A stretch of DNA of 64,000 nucleotides. Source: Rhynchopus sp. YZ270_cl-10 (taxonomy: Eukaryota > Euglenozoa > Diplonemea > Diplonemida > Diplonemidae). The position numbers were made by a program, and so were the translations under genes. Location of the stretch: contig OZ037887.1 in NCBI GenBank assembly GCA_964035575.1, forward strand, positions 868,001 through 932,000, in the 5' to 3' direction. Shown in pieces: positions 55,717-64,000 of the stretch (position 1 is its first letter; the number at the start of each line of letters is the position of its first letter). The notes under the pieces are model-generated. The model worked only from the letters and a program-made list of their open reading frames with translations. It ran no database searches and was not told where the DNA came from.

Positions 55717-56226
55717 ACCCTTTTTGTAACCTTCTGTGTCCCCGAATGTGAATCTGCAAGTGGACAAGGCAGTGTTGTCCATAGCACCCTTTTGCATAAG
55801 CTCGACTGAGATACGTTTTTAGCACGTTTCAAACTACTTTTGTCGATATTCTATTTTCCAATAGTATTCCCATTTACAATTCTTCCCCCAACACAACACA
55901 ACACATCTGAGACCACGCGCCTTTTTTCCTGTCATCTCTTTCACCACCCTACCCAGCAGTAGACCCAGTCATCTGCCCCCCCTATTCGTTTTTGTCTTCT
56001 GCTAGTTGTCAGCTCTTTTACCGTGCCATGTTTCCACATGCACCACTGGGTTAAAATGCAATGCCCAATAAATCGTCCATACGTATGGAACACAGCAGTG
56101 AAACAACAAGACCCCCCCACCTGTCTTTCCCCATACACAACCATTGCAATCAGACTACGAGGGACTGGGATGTCTTCGTGAACGCTCTTTCCTCACCACC
56201 TACCTCCCTGCAGAGAGAATAACACA

Positions 56227-59060
56227 ATGCGGTCTGCACTGGCACTGCTGGTGTTGGGGACATGTGTGGCCCCGACTGAGGCGATCTGGAGCTACGGCCC
56301 CGAGTCGTTCAACTGCAAGATGCGTGCCCTTGCGTACGAGTACGGCAAGAAGTCCCTGCCTGTCTACGGACAGTTCGAGTCGCTGTACTATGCCCTTGGC
56401 CTGAACAAGGACTGCACGGACTACATCAAGCCGCCTACATTCAACGCGACTGACCTGCGCCCCGTTCCGCCGATGTACACAACGAAGGATGCGGACCAGA
56501 TCTTCGTCGACTACACACACGGCTCCGACAGCAACAGCGGTGACATCACACACCCCCTGCGCACCATCAACGCTGCCGTCAAGCTTGCCGAGGGCCGCGT
56601 CGCGACTGTGAACCTGCGTGCAGGCACACACTACCTGACGGAGACCGTGCAGATCACCCCTGACAACAACGGACTTACCATTCAGAACTACAACGGCGAG
56701 CTGGTCGAGGTCAGCGGCGGGAAGCGCTTCGACGTCGACTGGAAGCCGTACAAGGTCTCGGACACTGAAAACATGTACGTCTCGGACGTCACCGGCATCA
56801 CCAGCATGCCTGGCTTCCAGATGGACGGCGTGCGTGCAACGCGTGCACGCTTCCCCAACGGCAACGTTGAGCTTCCCGAGCGCTCTGAGGAGTCTGGCAA
56901 CCCTGAGGGTGTGCAGATGATCAAGGGTGCGTCTGGCAAGTGGACGGCACCCGACCTCTCTCAGCAGGGCAAGCAGCAGTACGTGACCAACACAAACCCC
57001 GAGCAGATGCGCAACTTCACGACCTACGGCTTCCAGGAGTACATGGTCGGCATCGGCGGACCCTGCGACATCTACGACCCCCCTGTTGCGTACTGGTGCG
57101 CCAGCGGCACCAAGGGAGGTGGTGCCTTCCCTTTCCGCGTCCCACGTGGTGTTGCACCCATCTCGTCTGCCATTGCCCCTGCAGGCGGCGGCCCCGACTC
57201 TGGTCTGCACCTTCCCTACAAGACAACGGAGGGGATGATCTTCAACGTTTGGCGTCCGGCTCGTTGGGCGAACTGGATGTTTGAGGTGGCAGACTACGAC
57301 GCTGCGACAAACAACTTCACCTTCGGGAAGGGTGGGTTCCAGGGCGCACGCGGGAACAACGCTGGCGGCGACTTCTTCGTGGAGAACGTGTTTGAGGAGT
57401 TTGACTACCCGAACGAGTTCTTCTTCGACGCCGCTGCGTCCAAGGTGTACTACTACCACAACGCCACCGGTGCACCCTCGAACAACGCCACCTACGTCGC
57501 GCCCCAGCTTAAAACGCTCTTCAACCTCACCGCGGAGTCGCGCTGGACACCCATCAAGAACGTCACCATCCGCGGGCTCAAGATGTCGGCCACACGCTAC
57601 ACATACATGGAGCCCCACGGTGTGCCCTCTGGAGGCGACTGGGCGCTCGACAGAATGGGTGCCGTCTTCCTTCAGGGAACTGAGGGCTGCACCGTCGACG
57701 GAAACTTCATGACCCGCCTTGACGGAAACGCTGTGGTATGTAAAACAATGACCGGAAAATAGAAACCCACCCCCCTTCCCCACGGTGCCTGAAATACCAG
57801 AAAGTTTTGCTTCAATTTTTTTCAAATAAATACCCTGGTTAGTAGTCTGTTACTGCATTGGACAAAAAAAACACCCCCTTTTCAGTTCGTGAGCGGATAC
57901 AACCGTTACGCAACCATCAGCAACAATGAGTTTGCGTGGATCGGTGGTAACAGCATGGCCGCATGGGGGTTCACCAACGAGACCGGCGCCAACCCGCTTG
58001 AGGGCTTCGACGCGACCGACGGCAACCACCCGCAGAACACCTTCATCCTCAACAACCTCGCACGCGAGATCGGACACTACGGTATTCAAAAAAAACCCCC
58101 AAAAAAAAACATCTCATTTGAAACCCCCCCTTCCCCCACAGAAAAGCAGTCGAGCTTCTGGTTCCAGGGCAAGGTGGCGCTGACCCAGCTGAGCGGGAAC
58201 GTCTTCTTCAACGTATGGCAGACTGTCCACCCCCACTACCAAAGCTTTGTTCCATCCCCCAGGTCACCTAACGCTATTACTGTTTTACTATACATATTCT
58301 CTTGAAACACCTCACTTCAGGGCCCACGCGCCGGAATCAACTTCAACGACGGCATGGGTGGAGGTGATCTTGTGCAGAAGAACCTCGTCTTCTCGACGTG
58401 CCGTGAGAGTGGTGACCACGGACCGTTCAACTCGTGGGACCGCCAGCCGTTCCTCACCACCATCCGCACTGGGGAGCCGTCCGTGCAGATGGCGTGGCGC
58501 GAGCTGAGGAACAACTTCTTCATTGACAACTACAACCTGCAGGAGGGTGTCGACAACGACGACGGCAGCTCCTACTACCACACACACGGTATGCCATTAT
58601 ATCCATTTTGCTTTCCTTACTGACACACCACCTCCAGACAACGTGTTCATCTCGGGCAACCAGGGCATGAAGAACGACTTCGGAGGGCACGACAACATGC
58701 ACTTCAACAACCTCTACGGATACGTCCAGAAGGGCTTCGGCATCTGCACGCAGATTGCCGACCACGTCGACGGCTTCTACAACAACACCCTGGTCATGAC
58801 CGGCGATGACGTCGGATCTGGAGAGGGATGCTCTGGAGCAGGTGCCACCATTGTTCACGACCTTGCCGTGTACACCCCAACCGGCAAGGCGACCGAATGT
58901 GGTCACAGCCCCCCACAGTCCGCAGGGACCACCGTGCAGAAGGTATGTGGTTTGATGTGCGGATTTTCCCAATTTCTTTTCATTTCATTCAACTTATTTT
59001 TTACAGCTCCCCACCGATGAGTGGATCATTGACTTCGCCAAGACAAAGCTGGGGATGTGA
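56227..59060 (+). CDS. Secreted right-handed beta-helix protein, six exons
   Basis: Inferred exons: 56227-57735, 57886-58081, 58142-58212, 58321-58588, 58638-58942, 59007-59060. All donors are GTAT-type (GTATGT, GTATTC, GTATGG, GTATGC, GTATGT) and all acceptors CAG; phases agree and the product is 800 residues. The signal peptide is MRSALALLVLGTCVAPTEA. Around residue 95, DYTHGSDSNSGDITHPLRTI matches the opening strand of bacterial and algal parallel beta-helix proteins (D-G-S-D-x-N-x-G-T-x-x-x-P). Later turns are Asn-rich (NVTIRGLKMSATR; ISNNEFAWIGGN; NLAREIGHYE). A striking conserved-looking core is GPRAGINFNDGMGGGD followed by SGDHGPFNSWDRQPF. Many N-x-S/T sites fit secretion. The fold suggests carbohydrate binding or cleavage, or a surface coat; the catalytic residues cannot be assigned. 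Confidence 0.85.
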
Positions 59061-59288
59061 TCAAAACGAAACAAACTGATTTCTACAGAGGAACGTGCGT
59101 GGCGTTACTCTAGAAACAAAAAAAACGAAGGTCCAAAAAATTATCTTCAGGTTTCCCCCCCTCCTCCCCTCCCACACCCCCCCCCACCTGCCCAAAGCAG
59201 TGTGGTGTGTGCAACGATTAGCTTTTTTTCCGTTTCTTTTTTGGGAGGGTCTTGTCATCTCGTTTTGTGCATTCGAGAGTTGTCTAAA

Positions 59289-59313
59289 GTGTGTGTGTGC
59301 ACGAGAGGTAGAC
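59289..59313 (+). repeat. Class II ACGAGAG hairpin, diverged 3' arm
   Basis: GTGTGTGTGTGC, ACGAGAG, GTAGACCTGG. The loop is perfect but the 3' arm is lost. Confidence 0.45.
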
Positions 59314-59544
59314 CTGGCTTTCAAAAGGGGTTTCTTTTCTCTTTTTGTGTGATTTTTTTCACGTTTTTTTTTTGTGTTCAGATTGCTTGGAATGAACGTA
59401 CGATGTGTCCTTTTATTGCATCGGCTTCGTTGCTAGTGATCTCCTACCCTATTGTAACTCCTGCAGCAAACAGTTTGTTTGGGACCATGTTCTTTTTTAC
59501 CGTAAACCAAAACCTTTAATGCTTAACAGATTGAAAAACATGTA

Positions 59545-59592
59545 TAGTGGTGTTCATCCTCGGGTGTCTACACTAATACAACCAAGTTTTTC
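59545..59592 (+). repeat. Class IV A-tailed structured repeat
   Basis: TAGTGGTGTTCATCCTCGGG, TGTCTACACTAATACAACC, AAGTTTTTC and a run of over 20 A. Confidence 0.65.
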
Positions 59593-60121
59593 AAAAAAAA
59601 AAAAAAAAAAAAAGAAAAAATAACAATGAAGGCCGCTACATGTCGTGATCTTTTGTTGCAAAAAAGTATGAATTTGTTTTTGCCTCATCAGGTTCTTAAA
59701 AGACAGAAAAATAACAAGGCATTTATGCGACACCGATTCGTTTTCAAATTTGTCTTGTTTTTATTGTTTTTTTGTCCGCGTGTTTCATTTTTTTTTTTTG
59801 TTGTTGTTGTTTTTTTTTTTTTTTGTGTGTGGTGTCCTTCGTGTAAGAGTCGCTTTTTTTTTTGACTCGTGGTTTCCCCTCCCCTGAACCTTTGTGTGTT
59901 TTGTTGGTTACCTATTTTGTTAGTGGGATGTGGAGAAAGTCTGCTTTTGCCTTATTTTTTCCATCATTTTTTTTTTCGCACTTTCAGATTCTTTTTTTTT
60001 CCCAGCACTGCTTTTTTTTTTTTGCTCTTTGCACGGGATGATGTGTTTAATCGTGAAGGAGGCCCATCTTCAATTTTCGCTCTCTTTTTTTTTCTTCTTT
60101 GGGAGTCAGCTAGATTGAGTA

Positions 60122-60219
60122 CCGTATTCGTACAAAAAATTATCGACCGTACTAATGTAATGGATTTTTCTCCGGAAGTTCGACCTTTTTTCACAGTCGA
60201 ACATTTTTTACGAATACGG
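60122..60219. mobile_element. TA-flanked 98-bp MITE, copy 2
   Basis: Ends CCGTATTCGTACAAA and TTTACGAATACGG with TA on both sides; related to 18971-19071 through the ends and the GTTCGACCTTTTTTC block, but diverged in the middle. Confidence 0.78.
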
Positions 60220-60298
60220 TAATTCAGATTCTACCCGCTTTTGTTGACGAAAACAAAGAGTGAGAAAATAAAACACTGCGTTCTCCTTAGCACGGAAC

Positions 60299-60329
<31 letters not shown>

Positions 60330-60363
60330 ACAGGTATATTCGCTCTTCTACGCCTTTCTTGAG

Positions 60364-60396
60364 AATGAATATGTGCACGTGAGGCATATTCATTTC
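60364..60396 (+). repeat. Class II hairpin
   Basis: GAATGAATATGTGC, ACGTGAG, GCATATTCATTTC. Stem GAATATG(T)GC / GCATATTC: the core is ATATGC rather than TGTGTGC, yet pairs. Confidence 0.6.
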
Positions 60397-60429
60397 TTCA
60401 TCCTTTATCGCGATAACGATAGTGGTAAA

Positions 60430-60468
60430 AAGATGTGTGTGCAGCGAGAGAGGCACATACACATCTTG
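60430..60468 (+). repeat. Class II hairpin, best-paired copy
   Basis: AAGATGTGTGTGC, loop AGCGAGAGAG, GCACATACACATCTT. AAGATGTGT/ACACATCTT is perfect over 9 bp, then GTGC/GCAC. Confidence 0.7.
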
Positions 60469-60869
60469 CAAGTGTTCTTTTTTGTTGTTTTTTCAGTAAA
60501 ATTTTCTGAATCGCGCTTTTTTTATCTTTCAAAGCATCTCCTGGTACGGCGAAGGGGGGGGGGGGGAAATAAATGCTCCTTCGCTACCCCCAAGTCACAA
60601 CACCGCACATAACGTTTAAAATAAAAGTGTCACGGTACCCACTACTTGCTAAACGAAACGTTCCAAAAATTTGTCATGACGACAAAAAAAAAAAAAAAGA
60701 ATCTTATTTGGGATCCATTCACCCCCTCCACACCCCCTCGCACATCGCTTTGGTTAAGGATCTAAAAAGCTAAACAAACACAAACACAAAATAGCAAAAA
60801 GACTATTTATTTGGTGAAATAAAGTGTACTTTACGTCACTGAGGTGGTGGGACGTCGGAGCTGAAAGGC

Positions 60870-60970
60870 TTACTGTACGAGCGAAGCGAGTGCAGTAAAT
60901 AACTTGATGTGACTCGCTTCGCTCGTCACATCAAGTTAGAGTTGTTGCCACGAGCGAAGCGAGTGGCAAC
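60870..60970. repeat. Three successive hairpins with a constant GAGCGAAGCGA loop
   Basis: Hairpin 1: TTACTG...CAGTAA. Hairpin 2: AACTTGATGTGAC/GTCACATCAAGTT, a perfect 13-bp stem, loop TCGCTTCGCTC. Hairpin 3: GTTGCCAC/GTGGCAAC. All three enclose GAGCGAAGCGA or its complement, while their stems share no sequence. Confidence 0.75.
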
Positions 60971-61043
60971 AAGCTTCAGCTTCGACAGGACCACCACCGA
61001 GGTGAAGGAAAGTGCACTATTGTGCCAAATACGTAATTTTATT

Positions 61044-61498
61044 TTACGCGTGAAATAGTCGAGGTGCATTTTTGAGATTTACCTGAAAATGTGGGTGATA
61101 GATATGTGTATTTGATTTGCCTGTGGAGTCCGATAAGAAGGATTCGATCTGAGCAGGCTCAAACACCGGTGCCTGTTTGGGGATTTCATTGCGGCTGTAA
61201 GACTTCAAGAGGTTCGTCAGGCGGGGGAATGCCTGCAACTTGGTTCCTGTGTACTGGGAGTAGGTGCGGTTCAGCATAGAATAGAGACTCCAAAGAGAGC
61301 TGCCTGACAGGTTTCTGTCTCGTCGCAAGGACGAGAAATACAGTGTGAGTGATGCTCCTTGACGCTGCACGGCCTCTTTAAATTGGTGTGCGCCATGAAT
61401 TTCTCCCACTGCTTCTGGTATTGTGCCGCCGTCTTCAGTCCTTCGTGTGCTGCAGTCTCGTACACATGCTCCATCATGTCCTTGACCGATTTTGGCAT
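61044..61498 (-). pseudogene. Crypton-like tyrosine recombinase fragment, broken
   Basis: The minus strand codes for what looks like the N-terminal, core-binding half of a tyrosine recombinase: AQYQKQWEKFM, then SLTLYFSSLRRDRN, then SSLWSLYSMLNRTYSQYTG, then FPRLTNLLKSY and KQAPVFEPAQIESFL. The order W-x-x-F, S-L-W-S-x-Y-S-M-L-N, L-L-K-S-Y, F-x-x-x-x-I-x-x-F-L is familiar from Crypton-type elements and related eukaryotic recombinases. The catalytic half with the Arg-His-Arg-Tyr residues is not seen here. It looks broken, with roughly one or two breaks. It is flanked by inverted copies of an AAATCTCAAAAATG/ACACC block (61046-61080 and 61691-61725). It is the only + strand exception among coding traces. 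Confidence 0.6.
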
Positions 61499-61865
61499 TT
61501 TTTTTTGTGTGTGATTTGTAGGTGATTTTTGTGATTTTTGTGGCTGGATGAGTGTTTTTTTTCTTGAGTAAGTGGGGAGTGAAAAAAAGTACTTTATGAC
61601 TACTAATATTGGACTTTTTGTCACTCCTCCATACAACTCAAGCCAAATATTAGTAATCTAAAGTCCACTTTACGTCACTCCCTTTTGTGGGCAAAATCTC
61701 AAAAATACACCGAGACTTTATTTCATTAGTTAAATAAAAAACATCTACAAACCCCCCTCACACAGTTGCGTTCCGTTATCACACAGCACATCTTTTTTTG
61801 AGTTTCTCAGAAACAGTTTTTTTTCTTTCAAAACTAAAAAACGGAACAATTTTGTTTATAACACA
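61499..61865. other. Spacer with inverted repeats
   Basis: It contains the right-hand inverted block (61691-61725), repeated CACTTTACGTCACT motifs (also at 60833), and a foldback around ACTAATATTGG...CCAAATATTAGT. Possibly the edge of the recombinase-bearing element. The rest is leader to the J-protein gene. Confidence 0.45.
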
Positions 61866-63418
61866 ATGAGCGGTGAAGAGGTGGTGCATCTGGCCTTGAC
61901 AACGTCATGCTACTACGCGAGACTTGGCGTGGCAAAGGACGCGTCCGAGGATGACATCAAAAGGGCTTATAAGAGATTGGCATTGAAACTGCATCCGGAT
62001 CGGAACAAACACACTAGAGCTGAAGAAGCATTTAAGCGGGTAGGTGAGGCTCATACAATTCTTGTTGACCCCGCGAAGCGAAGGGAGTACGACCAGGTAG
62101 GTATAGAAGGCATGCGGAATGGCGGTGGGGGTGGAGGACGGCACTTCCGACGTGGCCAGCAGGTCAACCCAGAGGATATATTCGACTTCTTCGACATTCT
62201 CAGAGGGCAACAGATGCACCAACGCCAGCGGCGTCAAGGGGGTGGAGGTCCCCACCACACACAGAACGCGCCGTTCCTGCAGAACATCATCCAGGCACTT
62301 CCCCTCGCAGTGATCTTCCTTGCGTTCATTCTTTCGGGTGCAGGGCTTGATCGTAACGATACTCTCCCGTTCTCTCTCGATAGAGACGCAGATCGTATGA
62401 ATTCTTTTACGTTTTTAGAAATTTTTGCAATCCAATAATTGAGTAAAAATATGGTGAAATATGGTGGTCAGGTCCAGAATGTCAGTAGCATTGGCTACGA
62501 TAACACCAGAGGGTGGGGGCCGTTGTGGAGGTGGAGGAGGGGTGGGGGATCTCGGGCTCGCAGGTGCCCGTGCGTTGCATGATACAGATACGCGTGGTTG
62601 TGGTGGAACTGAAGGAAGTATGGCGACTGCTTCCGCCAGCGAAGGGGAGGTGTACGCATGGCATGGATCTACGTACGACGATGCATTTTCCTGGAGCAAG
62701 AACTTATTTTCTGAGCAGGGTGCTGCGCGCACGTACGCATTGTTTTTTTTTTTTTTTGCGCAAACTTTTCAACTCAACAGAACCTTACCGTGATTTTCCG
62801 GAATTCCAGAACACCGCTCCATTTATGGAGTCAGAGACGGCAACAAGGTGCTATGCACCTGGTCTATATCGGGATAAAAACGAAACAAAAAAAAAAACAA
62901 CAAAAAACAGGTGGATTCATCGTGGAGAAGCGTACAGGGTCTGGCGCAATCCCCTACTTTGTGCGGACGTCGTTTAAGCGGGAGTACGCATCGTCGTCTT
63001 CGCTACGAACGGTATGAGGGTAGTTTTGAAAAATTACATCAACACGGTTGTGGCTGGGTCGTCGAGCCACACCACAACACACACTCTCTCTCTGGGCAAT
63101 GTTTCCGCTCTCAGGGGAACTACCCATGATTGCTTTCGAACACACACTCTCTGTTACAGGTAGAACGAAGTGTTACAGAGGCGTACAAAGGTGTGTTGCA
63201 CAAAAAGTGCCAAAGCGAAAAACACAACCGCAAAGTACGTATAGAACGTGCCAGAGAATACTCTAACAGCGAAGAGATGAGGACAAAGGTATGTATTAGT
63301 TTATATGACAAAATTTAAAAAAAAAAAAAAAAAATACCCTCCCACACAACAGGCAATGGCGATGAAGACACCCAGCTGCAAAGAATATAACAAACGGTTC
63401 TCGTCGCGCCATCGTTAG
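61866..63418 (+). CDS. DNAJB12/14-type ER membrane J-domain protein with DUF1977, four exons
   Basis: Inferred exons: 61866-62394, 62911-63011, 63160-63288, 63353-63418, giving 274 residues in one frame. The J-domain (about 16-80) opens [20 protein letters not shown] and keeps the HPD triad (LKLHPDRNK) that stimulates Hsp70 ATPase. A Gly-rich linker and a Gln/Arg-rich stretch follow. One membrane segment, [20 protein letters not shown], lies at about 140-160. The lumenal-side DUF1977 comes next: [55 protein letters not shown], and the family-typical end MKTPSC. Order and spacing match DNAJB12/DNAJB14 and yeast Hlj1-like proteins, ER-anchored co-chaperones that bring Hsp70 to membrane-protein quality control. 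Exons 2-4 encode only DUF1977. Intron 1 is 516 nt, longer than all other introns except the 462-nt first intron of the Ser/Gln-rich gene. Confidence 0.9.
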
Positions 63419-64000
63419 CAGGCTGTGAAGGATATTTTATTTTTATTTTTATTTTGGGAGGGGAGGAAGGGGTGTAAGAGAAGGGGTTTGGTTTCTCTAT
63501 TCAGGTGTATCGGTCCTAATGTGTTTCATGATGTTCATTATTATTTATTTTTTACTTTTAGATGTGTGCACGAAAGGCACATTCATCTTTTCAACTTCTC
63601 TTTTTTTTTGGGGGGGAGCTTTTTTTTTTTTTTTTTTTGTGCAACACAAAAATGTGTCAGAGTTACAAACGTCTCATTCTCCGCACCACTCTCAGGATGA
63701 GGCAGCAAAGATTCCCTCAGGGAACAAACTCTAAACCACTATTCTGTTTTGAAAAATGCACATATTTTTTTTTAGGCGGGAAAGCTTAGGTATAATCTTG
63801 ACAAAGGAAAAAGGGTTTGTTCAATGAATAAAGAAAGCATTGCCTTACGACAATGTCAATCAGGTATTTGACAGTGCGCTGTGCCTGGCGAACTCATGCC
63901 TTTTGGTCTTATTTTTTTTTCTGTGGTGCAGGGGTGGGGGAGGTTGTACACTGGAGGCATTAGTGGAAAAGACGGAGTAGCTGCTGCCACGTAGAAAACA
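63419..64000. other. Downstream spacer
   Basis: A class II hairpin lies at 63560-63588; a trace of class I (GGCGGGAAAGCTTAGGTATAATCTT) is at about 63774. No gene seen before the window ends. Confidence 0.5.
63560..63588 (+). repeat. Class II hairpin
   Basis: AGATGTGTGC, loop ACGAAAG, GCACATTCATCT. AGATG/CATCT and TGTGC/GCACA pair. Confidence 0.6.

Larger units (their letters stand above)
55289..56226. other. Intergenic spacer
   Basis: No gene seen. It has a class I variant (55519-55552), a partial class I trace (55650-55672) and a class III short hairpin (55686-55716), all on the + strand. It ends in a pyrimidine tract CCTACCTCCCTGCAG at 56213, 13 bases before the next ATG. Confidence 0.55.
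59061..61043. other. Spacer with hairpins and a MITE
   Basis: No gene seen. It includes class II hairpins (59289, 60366, 60430), a class IV repeat (59545-59592), a MITE (60122-60219), T-rich low complexity, and three constant-loop hairpins (60870-60970). Confidence 0.55.

Noticed and set aside
56200-57825. 541-residue minus-strand frame opposite the beta-helix gene
   Set aside because: GC-rich antisense shadow; the plus strand has a signal peptide, beta-helix motifs and a consistent exon chain.
5115-63588. ACGAGAG hairpins as hammerhead or other known self-cleaving ribozymes
   Set aside because: No CTGATGA/GAAA core or HDV-like double pseudoknot could be found around them.

Overview
This is nuclear DNA from a unicellular eukaryote. 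Protein genes are fairly GC-rich and cut by short GT-AG introns, most with a GTATG-type donor and a CTACAG/CACAG-type acceptor. They sit in AT-rich spacer full of A and T runs, short hairpins and small DNA transposons. All eleven protein genes I can support lie on the + strand, and several have a pyrimidine tract plus AG 13-57 bases before the ATG. One-strand gene order, possible trans-splice acceptors, a PPR/RRM-like protein and a polyQ protein with a kinetoplastid-like C-terminus make me lean toward a euglenozoan such as a diplonemid. A fornicate-type metamonad is the main alternative, because the surface proteins end in a Giardia-like STGAIVGI membrane segment. No species is claimed.

Layout. 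At 2-1750 is the 3' part of a polyQ gene. At 3117-4214 is a TBC-domain Rab GTPase-activating protein with an N-terminal membrane anchor. At 6067-6360 is a small basic protein. At 8386-10176 and 11081-12844 are tandem paralogous surface proteins with the same signal peptide, C-terminal ectodomain and membrane anchor but different N-terminal modules. At 14208-16124 is a PPR protein with an RRM-like tail. At 17301-17981 is an Ala/Met-rich unknown. At 20250-21833 is a four-exon Ser/Gln-rich protein. From about 22 to 54 kb I find no convincing host gene: this is accessory DNA with MITEs, two long-TIR transposons, a 105 x 5-bp plus 45 x 7-bp satellite, and many short structured repeats. At 54177-55288 is a seven-blade WD40 protein with a C-terminal CaaX box. 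At 56227-59060 is a six-exon secreted beta-helix protein. At 61044-61498 (minus) is a broken tyrosine-recombinase fragment. At 61866-63418 is a four-exon DNAJB12/14-type ER membrane J-protein with a DUF1977 tail.

The most unusual signal is a dispersed family of about 25 small hairpins. They share a loop close to ACGAGAG, but their stems fall into three different, internally compensating sequence classes. Every copy I found is in the same orientation as the genes. Beside them are A-tailed structured repeats of 40-75 nt, also all in one orientation. A clean hAT-type insertion with an 8-bp target duplication lies 13 bp before the start codon of one surface-protein gene, and the paralogue next door keeps the empty site.
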